From: Megascapheus bottae
Taxonomy: Eukaryota; Chordata; Mammalia; Rodentia; Geomyidae
Direction of reading: 5' to 3'
Assembly: GCA_024803745.1 (NCBI GenBank)
Contig: JANJXV010000010.1
Location: 32,855,025-32,919,024, forward strand
DNA length: 64,000 nucleotides
In this document: piece by piece, positions 33,912 through 46,412 of the stretch
Layout: every line of letters starts with the position of its first letter
How positions within the stretch are numbered: the first letter of the stretch is position 1
Notes under the pieces: model-generated
What the model saw: the letters and a program-made list of their open reading frames with translations, nothing else
What the model was told of the DNA's origin: nothing
Databases searched by the model: none
Translations under genes and position numbers: made by a program

Positions 33912-36900
33912 AAGTCTAAGAATTTTCAAAAAATGAGCTAGGTTGTTTTTGTTCTGTAGAACTTGTATCACGTTTGACAATGGTTCACTCTAAAGGAAAC
34001 TTCTTGTTTATCTATATTCTTCTCTTCTCTCTTTATAATGCCTGTTTCTTTCATTCCATTATCTCCCCTTTCAGACTCTAATGGTATTCATCTCTATTTC
34101 TATGAGAGTCCTGATCTCCCTGTGCTCTGTGTCTTCACAATCTCAGCATTTTCTTTAGGTCTCTCTGGGAAAATATTGGATTGTTTTCTCTGCCCCAGTC
34201 TTCCTTGGCCATACAACTGGATAGACTGTATTCCTTTTGATTTAGCATATGGATCCTGAGAAATTTTCTTATTTTTGTCTCTTGGTTCTATAAGGGCACA
34301 TATAGAACACATATATGGTTCTATATTGGATAAAGAGAGGCCAATCTTGTTCCTTTCATACTTCATATTCCATCTTGTCTGCTTTTTTAGCTCCATTTGA
34401 AATAATTCTTCTGCTTGCTCATTCTTAGTTTTTTTGCTTTCAGTGATCAGCTGTGTTTCCTGTAGAAACTAATCTATTTATAGAATGAGAATCTTCCTGT
34501 ATACTTGTCCCTTCAGCTGAACTTTTCTTTTGTATTCACTTGCTCAATTCTTAATCATTTTTTGTAATCTCAGTTTGATATCGCAGGAGTTCTCTCATTC
34601 TGTTTTTAGCATAAATTGTGAGTCTGTGAGGCACATTTTCTTAACTATTAAAATCATATACATATTTGTGAAATGACTGCCTTTTCCGTTAGATCATAGT
34701 CTAGAGTTTTGTTCAATCTAACACCTAACAAAATCTTAGCAAGTAGGTTGTACTCAATAAATAGTAGTTCTATGGATGAATAAATGAGTTATGATTTCAC
34801 ACCTATCATTGTGTAATATGACCTCTCTCTAATTTGTTCATCTATCAAACCTAAACATTAAACAAAATATGCCAGATTGAGGAAACATCTTTTTCTCTAC
34901 CCCAGTATTTAAGTTTTATACCTTTTAGTCCAAAATTTCCCAACTTGAACTCTGAAATTTAAGGCTTATTTTAATCAATTCCCCATATATATCATTAATT
35001 CCTTCATCCTTAACTCAGCAGAGTCACACAGTCTCTATCACTCTCTCTTGCAGAATAGTGGTCAATCTCCTCTTACCATATTCTTTGAATAACATCTTTT
35101 TTTAAAATGAAACTTCACAGATTTCTTTTCCTTTATAAAAATATTCTTTGTCTTTATGATCTTTGCTGAAGGTGGAAGAAACATGTTCAAGATGCTTCAG
35201 ATCTGTTTTGCTATTTGATGGCTGTCCTCTTAGTAGATATTTTGAGATTTAAACCCAGAAAGCTTTTATTATTCTCATGCCTACTTGTTAAACTTCCTGG
35301 GTCAGTTTTCTTCCTGGCAGCCTAGCAGTTGTTTTTCCAGTTGTTAAAAATAGGTTTCCATGTACTTTCAGTTAATTCAAGGACCTGGAGGGGAAGCCTT
35401 TTGACCCTCATAATAATCTATAAATTCCGTAAACATCAGAATGAAACCTGGAAATAGTCATGGACTTAGCAACAGATTCCTCTAAGCAAGCTTCAGGTGG
35501 GGATTTACCACTATTTATCTAAGCTAACATAAACTTTTGTGGGAAATTACATTCTGAACAAAAGTGTCCATGCAAAATTCCCCTATGAAAACCACCAGGA
35601 AAAAGCAAAGGCTGGTTTTCTGTGGACCTATTCATAAAAGTATGCCTATGCAGAGGGTATACTTGAGTCTTGCCTTATAGCAAAATTCCCTAGACTGGGT
35701 CAGTTTTTCCTCTCATACTTCTGGCGAATAAGTCCAAGATCAAGGTGTTAATGGCTGATGAAGGCCTTTCTTCATCCTGTAAAAGGCAAGAGTCAGGAAG
35801 AAAGAATGTTTTGTTCTCATGTTTCCAGAATAGAAAACCCAAGCAAGCAGAACAGGGAAAAGAAACTTTTTGTAAAGGTTTTCATTGAATTCATAAGAGT
35901 ATCCTCTGTGGTCTAACCATTTCTTAATACTAGCACTTGGTTCATTAAAATTCAACACCTAAGTTTTGCAAGGAACACATTTATACCATAATAACACCTG
36001 AAATCCTAAAATCATCATATTGTAAAACTAGTATAATCTTTATCTGGAAACTGAATTCCTGACTTGCCATGAAACAGCAGATGAAAGGAAAGCAGAATGA
36101 AGTGAGAACAAAGTTGAAAGGTTTCATAAAGGAAGAATGGGCAATTGGATGCAGTGCATGGGCCTTGGGGGTTGAGGAGATGAAGATAAAAATTATATCT
36201 TAAAATATTATGCCAATATTGGAATTCTTCTTTAATTACATTGGGTCAATAGAATGGATTTTGGAGCACAGTACAGGCCTTAGATTAGATTAGATTACAT
36301 AAAATGTCCAAGTGTTTTTATTGCAGTTTTTTTTATTTGATTTATTTCCTGTGATTTTGTACTTAGTCACAATTCTCAGCTATGTGTCTGAATAACAAAT
36401 CAACACAGATGTGTGCCAAGCTTCATTTTCCTCATGATTGCCAGACCACTGGACACAGAGTGTTAGGGAGTAAGGCTTAATTAGATGTGAGTCATTATGG
36501 TTCTTGGAATGTAAGTACAAAGTCAGTAAGGAAAATGTACAATTTAGGACATGATGCTGTAGGCAAATCGACTTGTGCAGCAGTATACAAAATTGTAAAC
36601 TTGAACAGAGTATAGTTTTTATTCCAACTCCATAGATGCCATTTTCATAAGTATCGGAATGGTAAGGGGGGTGATTGATGTCAGAACCCCTTGGAATATT
36701 TTCATGTTATGCTCTTGATACATCAGGGGAGGCGGATTCCCCAAGGAATCTTCTATCATTATAGAGCTTTAATGAAGCAGATTTTTAATACATGGGCCTA
36801 AAATTATTTTTTCCATCACAAACTAAATATGTTTTCCTGAAGAACAAAAACAGAGGATAGGAATGTCCATTGAATCATAGATTACATAAACTAACTGGGA

Positions 36901-37068
36901 TTTAAGTCCTCAGAGGCTAAGAAAAGCTTATGCCAAATGTGAGGCTTCAAGCCCAGACGCAGAAACTGCTGTTTCCCACCCACATCCGTGGACATGACTT
37001 TCCCTGTGGTAGACTGGAGCAATTCTTAGAACAAGGATGAGGTAAGTAGACAATAGTTGAGAATCACA
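33912..37068. other. mostly unique sequence; ancient repeat traces
   Basis: No gene is recognised. Text at 34735-34790 (GTTGTACTCAATAAATAGTAG) resembles the 3' end of a MIR. Text at 35715-35780 (AATAAGTCCAAGATCAAGG) resembles a common old mammalian interspersed repeat that I cannot classify. Open frames are under 100 codons and show no domain. Confidence 0.4.
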
Positions 37069-37081
37069 AAAGTAACTATGA

Positions 37082-37274
37082 GGGCCAGGAGTGTGTCCTA
37101 GTGGTAGAGTGCTTGCCTCGCATGCACAAGCACTAGGTTTGATTTCTTGGTATCATATACACAGAAAAAGTCAGAAGTGGCACTGTGGCTCAGGGGCAGA
37201 GCACTAGCCTTGAGCAAAAAGTGTTCAAGGACAATGCCTAGGCCCTGAGTTCAAGTCCCAGGACTGATGAAAAG
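37082..37274 (+). mobile_element. IDL-Geo SINE
   Basis: GGGCCAGGAGTGTGTCCTAG to CCCAGGACTGATG. TSD AAAGTAACTATGA (37069-37081) versus AAAGTAACTATAA (37275-37287), one mismatch. Confidence 0.93.
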
Positions 37275-37287
37275 AAAGTAACTATAA

Positions 37288-38068
37288 CCAGTTATGAGTA
37301 GACCAAGGAGAATTACTTTAGCACTCAAAGAGAGAGAATTCCAACAATGAGTTTTCTTTCAGAGCTATAGAATAATACTCAGTAATTCAAAACCAGAATA
37401 ACTACAGAAACAAATGCTGAAGCAAACTTTGTAATTCATGGTAATCCAGAGATATACTAGAAGCTAATCAGAGATGAAAAATGAAAGGATGTCTTGACAG
37501 TCCTTTTGAATAAGGCAAAACAATCAATCTCTACGACTAATAAGATCCAAGTAGCAAAGGTGATGTAGAGAATTAGTCATTTTGAATTCAGATTCTCCTT
37601 CTCATCCAACCAGGTAAAAGTAATAAGAAAGCTGTCATTCCAATAGGAAGCTTTCCTGAATTCAAGTTGGATGCTGAATTCTGGAATTTTCTTCCAATAC
37701 TGTTGTGCTGCTATAATGATTCTCCTTGGGGTTCTACTTTGATTCCATTGTGCAACAAATTAAGTAACCAAGCCCAGAGTGCAATTTTAACAGTTGGAGA
37801 CAGCTCTGAATTCAGTTAGAGCTATGATAAATCAGTCGTACCCTTCTGCTCAGGTCAGACACAAAATTGATTCTTTATCTTCCAATAGTTACAGATCTTT
37901 GCGATGAAACTGCCGCCATCAGTTTTACCTGCAAGAAACACTCCATTCCCTAAATACACAGATGGAAAAAAAAGGGATCGAATGGAGCAGCAGACTTGGT
38001 TTTCACAGACTTCCAAATGTTTAGCCCTAAGGCAGGCCAGTAGAGGATCAGAGAAGACTGCCAATGAC
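37288..38068. other. unique sequence
   Basis: Overlapping short frames on both strands (37855-38110) have no recognisable domain. No gene is called. Confidence 0.4.
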
Positions 38069-38200
38069 TGTGAACCCTGTCATTCTCCACTAATAAACCT
38101 CAGACCTTGAATGACAACAGAAATCATCAAAGCTTGTGAACCCTGTCATTCTCCACTAATAAACCTCAGACCTTCAGTGACAACAGAAATCATCAAAGCT
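38069..38200. repeat. 66-bp direct tandem duplication
   Basis: Units 38069-38134 and 38135-38200 are identical except for two substitutions (CCTTGAATG versus CCTTCAGTG). Each unit starts TGTGAACCCTGTCATTC, contains AATAAA and ends CATCAAAGCT. A local duplication with no interspersed-repeat match that I recognise. Confidence 0.97.
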
Positions 38201-40147
38201 TAGGTGAGATCCAAAGGAGAATTAGAACATTTGAGGGCATTTGGGATTCTGGGAAAATTTTGAACTGTGTCCTAAAAGATGACTCCTGCTGTATTAGAAA
38301 GAAAATACTGAGAACACGAATTAAGATTTGAAATTGTCGTAGAAGAAGCACCACAATAAACAGTCAATGAAAAAAAAGTCAACATAAACTTCTATACATG
38401 CAAGTTCAAGTGTCAGCAATAGACTCTCAATCTCCATAGCACTGCAATCACTGTATGTCCAAGAGAAAGGCAGTTAGTTAAATCAACATGTTAATATCTT
38501 TCTGTTGGCTCACTTTCACAGGTAACTTGTCAAGTAACAAGAGTAACCCTAGAACAATGTAGGCTTTAAAGTCTAGGGCAACTCCAAAGCAAGAGTCGGT
38601 AAACTTCTTTGAATATCAGTCAGCCTCATTGGTGGAGTACAAGACTGGAGGCTATCTTGAGATAAAATGAGGACACAGTTTCTGCGGAGGTCAAAGTACA
38701 ATCTTGAAGTATATCATCCAGATGACATTGCTATTACTAGCTGCCTCCAAGATTTCTAAAAGAGGATTTAAACTTTTGAAGGAAGGGACATAAAAACATG
38801 TTGGATCACCTGAAACATGAGACAATGTCAGTGCCTCCCCCATTCCCCGTTGAATGAGCAGCACTGAAAATCAGCTGGGAATAGTTTGTTGAGGAGTTCA
38901 TAATATATGCCATGCTCTCTGTAATGTAAATTTCACTTGTACTATTTCCAGTTTATCTTACGTTCATGTAATATAAAACGAAAGACAATGATATAGTCAA
39001 ATAAGTGAAAAACATTGGTCTAATAATGGCCATTATTCTGAAATTTTAATGCGCCCTAAAATGATAGACAGTATAACCTTTCGTAGCTCGTTGTTAAAAA
39101 AATAACCCATAAAATTATTTATCTGCTGTGAAGTATACTTCTTAATTACCTACAAAACACATTTGGGAAAAGAGCTTCAATATACATGAGAACCATTGCA
39201 AATGCTTCACTTTTATTTTAGAAAAGTTATGATGGCACAAGAATGACAATGGTTAATGAAGAGAGATGAAGAAAGGACCAAATGTAGAGGCTAAGCAGTT
39301 AATGTAAGACTTACACAAGTGATCCTGAGACCTTAATTAAGTCAGTTTTAGTACACCAAAGCCACAAAATAAGCACAGTATTTTTTAGATAAAGTGAACT
39401 ATATTTATCTGGCTAAAAACTAAATGAGGGAAAGAGACATTTAATTATTTCAGACTATTACATCTGCTACTGCACTTAACAACGGCTAAACTCAGAATCT
39501 GTGTGAGAATGTTCCCCTGGAGTCTTAGCAATCAAGCATATTTTATTCATGACCAGCCAACCCCCGTGGATATGATTTTTGTATATTTCAGGATATGGAT
39601 TTTCATTCCCTTTAAACAAAAGACAACTACTTTATCTGAGACTCAATATACATTTCATTATGTGAAAGGAAAACTGGCCATATTGGGCCTACTGTGGAAG
39701 AATTTGTCAGGTTCTGATGTGATTACACTCTAAGATATCCTGAAGAGTAAGTTTTAACCATGCATGACTACAGTCCTTTGAAGATACTTCAGTACTCACT
39801 CTTAGCCTAACTTACAATATAATAACAAATAAGACCAGTGAATATAGTAGTACATCAGATTAAATTCACTCAATGGAACATAAATGTAGAAAGTGTATTT
39901 ACAATCTTTTGGAAGAGTGAGAGTTTGAAGAATCTTGAGACAAAAATAGAAAGTACCATGTGTACTAGAAACTGAAGGGTCTGGAATTTTACTGCTTTTC
40001 TTGGAAGATTGAAGCTAATATTTGAATAAGAAAACAGATATTCAAAGAGAAAATCTGGTCAATTCTGACCGAATGTATCAGAACTGTATTTAGGTAAACC
40101 CAAATCTTTTTTTTTTTTGCTAGGGGACTTAGTCTGTTTCTTTTTTT
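38201..40147. other. unique AT-rich sequence
   Basis: No feature is recognised apart from a T run with GCTAGGGGACTTAG at 40109-40135, which may be a scrap of a reversed Geo SINE end. Confidence 0.45.
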
Positions 40148-40485
40148 CCATGTATTTTTATTGTAATTAATAGAAGGGTTACATTATATTTGCTAGATAG
40201 AAGGTACATTAAGTCACATACATTGATACCCCTTCTCATGTCTTGGTCCCCATTTCCCTCCCCACCACCCCCACCCCTCATCTTGTTTTCCCCCTTCCCT
40301 ATCCAATTTCAAATAACCATATACAAATATATCCAATATATCAGATAACAAAGTAAGATACTGTAACAATATGAGATAATCAAGGGATAGCAAATGAGAT
40401 GAGAGATAATATAGTACATTAAGGACAACAATCATTCATTATATGGCTTTTGTTTCTATATCCTAGAGGTCCTTTCATTTAGCCT
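40148..40485 (-). mobile_element. 5'-truncated L1 3' UTR
   Basis: Minus-strand 3' UTR: TATTTTTATTGTAATTAATAG (3' end), C-rich tract 40,250-40,310, TATCCAATTTCAAATAACC, ending ATATGGCTTTTGTTTC and the region beyond. An IDL-Geo abuts its 5' end. Confidence 0.9.
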
Positions 40486-40487
40486 TA

Positions 40488-40671
40488 GGGGCTGGGAGTT
40501 TGGCCTAGTGGTATAGTGCTTGCTTAGCATGTACAAAGACCTGGGTTCAATTCCTCGGTACCACATACATAGAAAAAAGCCAGAAGTGGTGCTGAGGCTC
40601 AAGTGATAGAGCTCTAGCCTTAAGAAAGTCCAAGGACAGTGCTCAGGCCCTAAGCTCAAGCCCAGGATTGG
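40488..40671 (+). mobile_element. IDL-Geo SINE
   Basis: GGGGCTGGGAGTTTGGCC to AAGCCCAGGATTGG. It sits directly at the 5' edge of the L1 fragment at 40148-40485. TSD not clear. Confidence 0.9.
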
Positions 40672-41979
40672 AAAAGCTTCAGAAAAGCAAAAGAAGTGTA
40701 AAATGGGAAAGGTATGGCTAAGAAACTGGGGTACAAATGAGCATTTGATTTAGAGATGGAAAGATATCACAAGCTTCTGTTGGGGAGAAACAGGAGATGC
40801 AGGTTGAGAGGAAGGAGAATTGGGAGAATCTTTCCTGACAGGATTGAATTTCATGTCAGAGATAGTTAAGAGAATGTGAGAGGCTTATAAGCAGGAGCAG
40901 TCACATATGCAAGAATTTTCTATTGCAGTTTACCATGAAATCTAACTCAAATCTGCTTACATTTTAAAAATAGAAAATTCATTGACTTCCATAACTAAAG
41001 AAATAGAAAATTCCAGTTAGGTTAGATTCTAGGCCTCAAATGAGGATGCCAGGACACTGTTCCTCTCCCAAGTCTTTGTTATGTTCTTTCTATAAACTTA
41101 AGGATGAGATAACAGTCCAATTCACTATGAGGTCTGAAGCCCCAAATGGAAAGATGTGATGTTTACTCATAGGTTCAACAGGAAAGGTTTAGTCTACTTT
41201 GGGCCCTTGCCTGCTCTTGTGGGAGGGGTTCTTTATTACTGTTAACTAGAGAGTCTCTAATGATACTGGACAGAAAACCAAAGCAGGTACCTATTAAAAG
41301 ATAGCTCATAAAAGAACAGGATTTTAGGATTATTTCAGTACAGACAGAGTGAGCATGGCAAGAAATTGTTCACAGGCAAGTCAGCTACTTGGCTGATTCA
41401 CATAGTTGTGAGTGACAAAGGTATTTAGGATCCTATTGCTGCTGGTGAACTTATCTATTGCTATGTAAAGAATTATTCTAAGATTCATAGCTTAACATGG
41501 CATTGATAATATAATTTCACAGGTTCTGAGGGCCAGGAGTAACAGGCATGGTTTAGTTAAAGAATCTACTGCAAGTTTCCTACAAGACTGTGATTGATAG
41601 AGCAAAGGTTTGTTGCCTGTCACAGAAGTGAATTCTATGGTATAGAAATTTTTGCAAAAAGAAAAATTTTTGTCACCAACTAGCAAGAAGGCCAGAAACC
41701 AGTAAGAAGTTCCGCTTCCTTTATCAACAGAGGGAGTAGGCATTTTAAGGAAAGGAAAAGGACAATTTGCTTTTTTGTTGGGTAGGCATTGTTTATGTTA
41801 GAAATAAGTGATAGGGCCATTCCATACTCAAAGAAATGGTATCAAACAAATGAAGGCATGAATACTCAGGAGGCTGGAATAACTGGGAACCATCTAGCTA
41901 TTGAGAGAAAGTCATCATAGCTATTAACCTTAGTCCTTGTTTCCATCAAGCAAAGTTCATCTCATACACAAAACCTACT
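40672..41979. other. unique sequence; possible ancient repeat
   Basis: Text at 41440-41590 (TATCTATTGCTATGTAAAGAATTA, CACAGGTTCTGAGGG, AGGCATGGTTTAGTTA) is collinear with an ancient mammalian interspersed repeat that I recognise but cannot name securely. No gene. Confidence 0.4.
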
Positions 41980-41992
41980 GAAAATGATTTTT

Positions 41993-42560
41993 TCATATAC
42001 TTTTAATTGTAATTAATAGAAGGGGTATATGATATTCGCCAGATAGATGGTGCATTAATTCCCATACATTTATAACCTTTCACATGTCTTGGTCCCTCGC
42101 CCCAACCCCCACCTCTCATCTTGTTTTCACCCATTCCCTATCCAATTTCAAATAACCAAATACAAATATATCCGATATATCAGGTAACAAAGTGAGATAG
42201 TGTAACAATATGACATAACCAAGGGGCAGCAAAAGTGATGAGAGATAACATAGTACCTTAAGAACAACAATCATTTATTATATGGCTTATGTTTACATCA
42301 TATTTTAAATGACAAGTTTAACAAACAAGTGTTCAAGGAGGGAATCTCTAATTACAATCACTAGGACTTAGTATTTAGAACTTAGTCAAAATTAGGCTAA
42401 GGGTTTGTATGTCATAGAAACATATTAATTTATGAAATAAAACATTATTTCTATAGAGTCATAGGTTTTTATGTCTATATACTTATGTTTATATTTCCAT
42501 TACCATGTCCATAGCTTTGGGTATGCAGTTATTGAGTCCTTGCTCTTGTACACTTTGGAT
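41993..42560 (-). other. L1 3' UTR, mosaic
   Basis: The outer part (41993-42303) matches the 3' UTR tail seen in the other L1 copies of this window (polypurine tract, TATTTGGTTATTTGAAATTGG, ...CAATTAAAAGTATATG). The inner part (42304-42560), next to the ORF2 stop, does not match the corresponding segment of those copies. The join is near 42303. Confidence 0.75.
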
Positions 42561-45500
42561 TTAATACCTGCATATTAAGGATACCATGCGCCTTTTGTTC
42601 CTTACGTCTTGACTTGTCTCACTCAACATGATTCGCTCTAGATTCATCCACTTCCCTGCGAATGCCATTATTTTATCTTGTCTGTTGGCTATGTAGAATT
42701 CCATTGTGTATATATACCACATTTTCTGTATCCATTCATCTGCAGTAGGGCATCTGGATTGTTTCCATCATCTGGCTATTGTGAATAGTGCAGAGATGAA
42801 CATAGCTGAGCAGGTGTCTTTATAATATCCTGGGTCATGCTGTTCAGGATAGATGCCCAGAAGTGGTATGGCGGGATCACAGGGAAGGTCTATTTTCAGT
42901 TCTTTAAGAAACCTTCACACTGCTTTCCAGAGTGGCTGAATTAGTCTACATTCCCACCAGCAGTGTAGTAGGGTTCCTTTTTCTCCACACCCCGCCAGCA
43001 ACTGTCATTGTCTGAGTTCAAAATCTTGGCCATTCTTGTTGGGGTAAGGTGGTATCTTAGGGTTGTTTTTATTTGCATTTCCTTTATGACCATAGATGAT
43101 GAACATTTTCTCATATGTTTTTCTGCCATTTTAATCTCTTCTTCTGATAGGTCTCTCTTTAGTTCCCTTGCCCATTTAGTGAATGGTTTATTGGGGTTTG
43201 GGGGGATTAGTTTCTTGAGTTCCCTGTAGATACTAGATATTAAGCATTTGTCAGATGTATTGTTGGTGAATATCTTTTCCCAGTTGGTTGGCTATCTCTC
43301 TACTTTTGCAATTATGTTTTTTATCTGTACAGAAACTTTTTATTTTTAGGTAGTCCCATTTATCGAGTCTCTCTCCAATCTGTTGTGACCCTGGGATTTT
43401 GTTCAGGAATCTTTTGCCTGTGCCTATGAGTTCCAGTGTCTCTCCTACTTTATCATGTAGCAGTTACATGGTTTCCGGTCTGACGTTGAGGTCTTTGATC
43501 CACTTTGAGTTAATGCTTGTGCATGGCAAAAGCCTAGGGTCAAATTTTAGTTTTCTGCATGTGGCTGCCCAGTTTTGCCAGCACCAATAATTGAATAGAC
43601 TGTGTTTGTTCCACTGTCAAATACAAGTTTGTTCCTTTGTCAAATACAAGTTGCCTATAGGTATGTGGTTCTATTTCTGGGTCTTCTATTCTGTTTCACT
43701 GATCATCTGGTCTGTTTTTGTGCCAATACCAAGCAGTTTTTGTTATTATGGCAATATAGTAGAGTCTGAAGTCTGGCATTGCTCTTTTTGCCTAGAATTG
43801 TTTTGGCTATTCTAGGTCTTTTCTTGTTCCATATGAATCTTTGGATTCTATCTTCTATTTCCGTAAAGAATGTCTTTGGGATTTTGATGGGGATTGCATT
43901 GAATTTGTATATCAATTTTGGCAGTATAGCCATTTTCACTATGTTGGTTCTCCCTAGCCATGAGCATGGGATGTCTTTCCATTTCCTAGTATCCTCTTTA
44001 ATTTCTTTCATTAGGCTTTTATAGTTTTCATTGAATAATTCCTTTACATCTTTGGTTAAGTATATTCCTAAGTATTTTATTCTTTTGGGGCTATTGCGAA
44101 TGGGATCATTTTCTTGATTTGGCCTTCTGTTTGTGTATTGTTGGTGTACAAGAAGGCTACTGACTTCTGAAGATTGATTTTGTATCCTGCCACTTTGCTA
44201 AAGTGGTTTATTAATTCTAGAAGTTTGGGAGTGGAGTTTGTTGGGTCACTCAAGTAGAGGATCATGTCATCTGCGAATAGGGATCCCTATGTGGATCCCT
44301 TTGATGTCCTTTTCTTGCCTTATTGCTCTGACTAAGGGTTCCAGCATTATATTGAAGAGAAGGGGAGAGAGTGGGCATCCCTGTCTAGTTCCTGATTTTA
44401 AGGTAAATGGTTCCAATCTTTCACCATTTAGTATAATACTGACTCTAGGTTTTTCATATATGGCTTTCACTATTTTGAGGAATGTACGTCTTATTCCTAT
44501 TTTTTCTAGTGCTTTCAACATGAATGGATGTTGTATTTTGTCAAATGCCTTCTCCGCGTCCAGAGAAATTATCGTATTATTCTTATCCTTAACTCTATTG
44601 ATATGATGTATTACATTGATTGATTTGCGAAAGTTAAACCAGCCTTGCATTTGTGGGATGAAGCCCACTTGATCATAGTGTATGATTTTTTAATTTGTTT
44701 CTGGATTCTGTTGGCTAATATTTTATTGAGGAGTTTTGCGTCTGTGTTCATTAGAGAGATAGGTCCGTAGTTTTCTTTTTTGTTGGGTCTTTCCCTGGTT
44801 TGGGGATAAGAGTAATATTAGCTTCATAAAATGAGTTTGGTATTGCTCCTTCTGTTTCTATTTCTCAGAAGAGTTTCAAGAGTATAGGTGTTATTTCATC
44901 TTTAAATGTCTTGTAGAATTCCGCAGTGAATCCATCTGGACCTGGGCTCTTTTTCGTTGGCATTTCCCTGATTGCTTCCACAATTTCGTTGTAAGAAATT
45001 GGTCTCTTCAATTTGTTTACCTCATCTTTGTTCAGTGTGGGTAGCCTATATTTGTTTAAGAAATCATCCATTTCTACTAGATTTTCTTGTTTCTTTGAAT
45101 ATAGGTCCTGGTAGTACCTATTCATTATGGACTGAATTTCTTGGGAATCAGTTGTGATTGTTCCCGTGGGGTCTCTAATCTTGTTTATCTGAGTCTCCCC
45201 TTTCCTTTTTTGATTAATCTTGCCAAGGGTCTGTCCATTTTGTTGACTCTTTCAAAGAACCAACTTTTTGATTTATCAATTTTTTGTATAGTAGATCTTA
45301 TTTCAATCTCTGAAATTTCTGATTTTATTTTTGTTATTTCTGTCCTTGTAGCTGTTTTAGAATTAACTTTTTCTTGCTCCTCTAGGTGTTTCAGTTTTTT
45401 AAAGGTTATTTATGTGCTCTTCTTCTGTCTTTTTAATATGCGCTCCTAGTGCGATAAATTTGCCTCTTAGAACTGCCTTTGCTGTGTCCCATAACTTCCT

Positions 45501-46352
45501 TTGTGATGTTTCTTGATTGTCATGACATTCATGGAAGTTTTTAATTTCATTTCTGATCTGATCTGTTACCCAGGAGTTATTCAGAAGTGTGTTGTTCAGT
45601 TTCCATGTGATTGAATGTTTTTTGACTTTGACTGCATTGTTCAGAATTAGTCTGACTCCACTGTGGTCTGATAGAATGCATGGGATTATATCAGTCCTCT
45701 TGTATCTGCTTATGTTTTCTGTATGAACTATTATATGATCTATTTTGGAGTGTGTTCCATGTGCTGCTGAGAAAAATGTAAAAAGTTTCACTGTTGGGTG
45801 GAAGACTCTGTGTATATCTGTTAATCCCAGCTGGGCTATGGTGTCATTTAAGTCGATGGTGTCTTTGCTTAACTTTTGTTGAGCTAACCTGTCATTTGTT
45901 GAGAGTGGTGTATTGCGGTCTCCCACTATGATTGTGTTTGAGTCTATCTTGTTCTGTAATTCTAAAAGAGTTTGTTTGACAAATTTGGGTGCTCCCATGT
46001 TGGGGAAGTAGATGTTTATGACTGTAACATTATGGGCATGGATTGTACCCTTTACTAATATATAATGTCTGCCTCTATCTTTATGTACTGATTTTACTGA
46101 CAAGTTAATTTTGTCGGAGATTAAGATTGCTACTCCTGCTTTTTTGCTTGGTGCATTAGAGTGGAAAATTTGTTTCCATCCTTTCACTTAGAATTTGTTT
46201 CTGTCTTCGACAATGAGGTGGGTCTCTTGGAGGCAACATATGGATGGGTCTTGTTTCTTAATCCAGTCTGCTGCTCTGTGTCTTTTGATTGGATTGTTCA
46301 GCCCGTTCACATTTAGGGAGGTTATGGAGAAGTGGTCAGTGTCCATTGTCAT
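42561..46352 (-). pseudogene. L1 ORF2 (endonuclease / reverse transcriptase), disrupted
   Basis: ORF2p normally nicks DNA and reverse-transcribes L1 RNA. The start is ATG at 46352, giving MTMDTDHFSITSLNVNGLNN, the usual L1 endonuclease start, 60 nt after the ORF1 stop. Endonuclease motifs are visible: NVNGLNN, LQETHL, SDHSGVRL; the usual GDFNTPLS reads GDRNTPLS. Lesions: a TAA at 46188-46190 (codon about 55), a frameshift near 45400, a TGA at 44865-44867, and a small deletion plus frameshift just before FADDM (44266-44277). RT motifs persist: [12 protein letters not shown] and [15 protein letters not shown] in 44267-44668. The C-terminus ends ...MVSLICRY at 42561. Span is about 1,264 codons, near the usual 1,275. 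Confidence 0.95.
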
Positions 46353-46412
46353 TATTTATTTTTACTTCTAAGCTTATTTCTCTCTCTTTTTTCCCCTTTT
46401 GTGTGTAGTGAA

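Noticed and set aside
37855..38110. Overlapping frames on both strands next to the 66-bp duplication
   Set aside because: No known domain; frames overlap each other, and the duplication introduces no coherent repeat protein.
41993..42303. Separate short L1 inserted beside the full-length L1
   Set aside because: The 13-bp TSD left of this fragment matches the one right of the full-length L1 5' end, so a single insertion is the better reading.
44238..44606. Plus-strand 122-codon frame
   Set aside because: Antisense shadow of L1 ORF2 reverse transcriptase.
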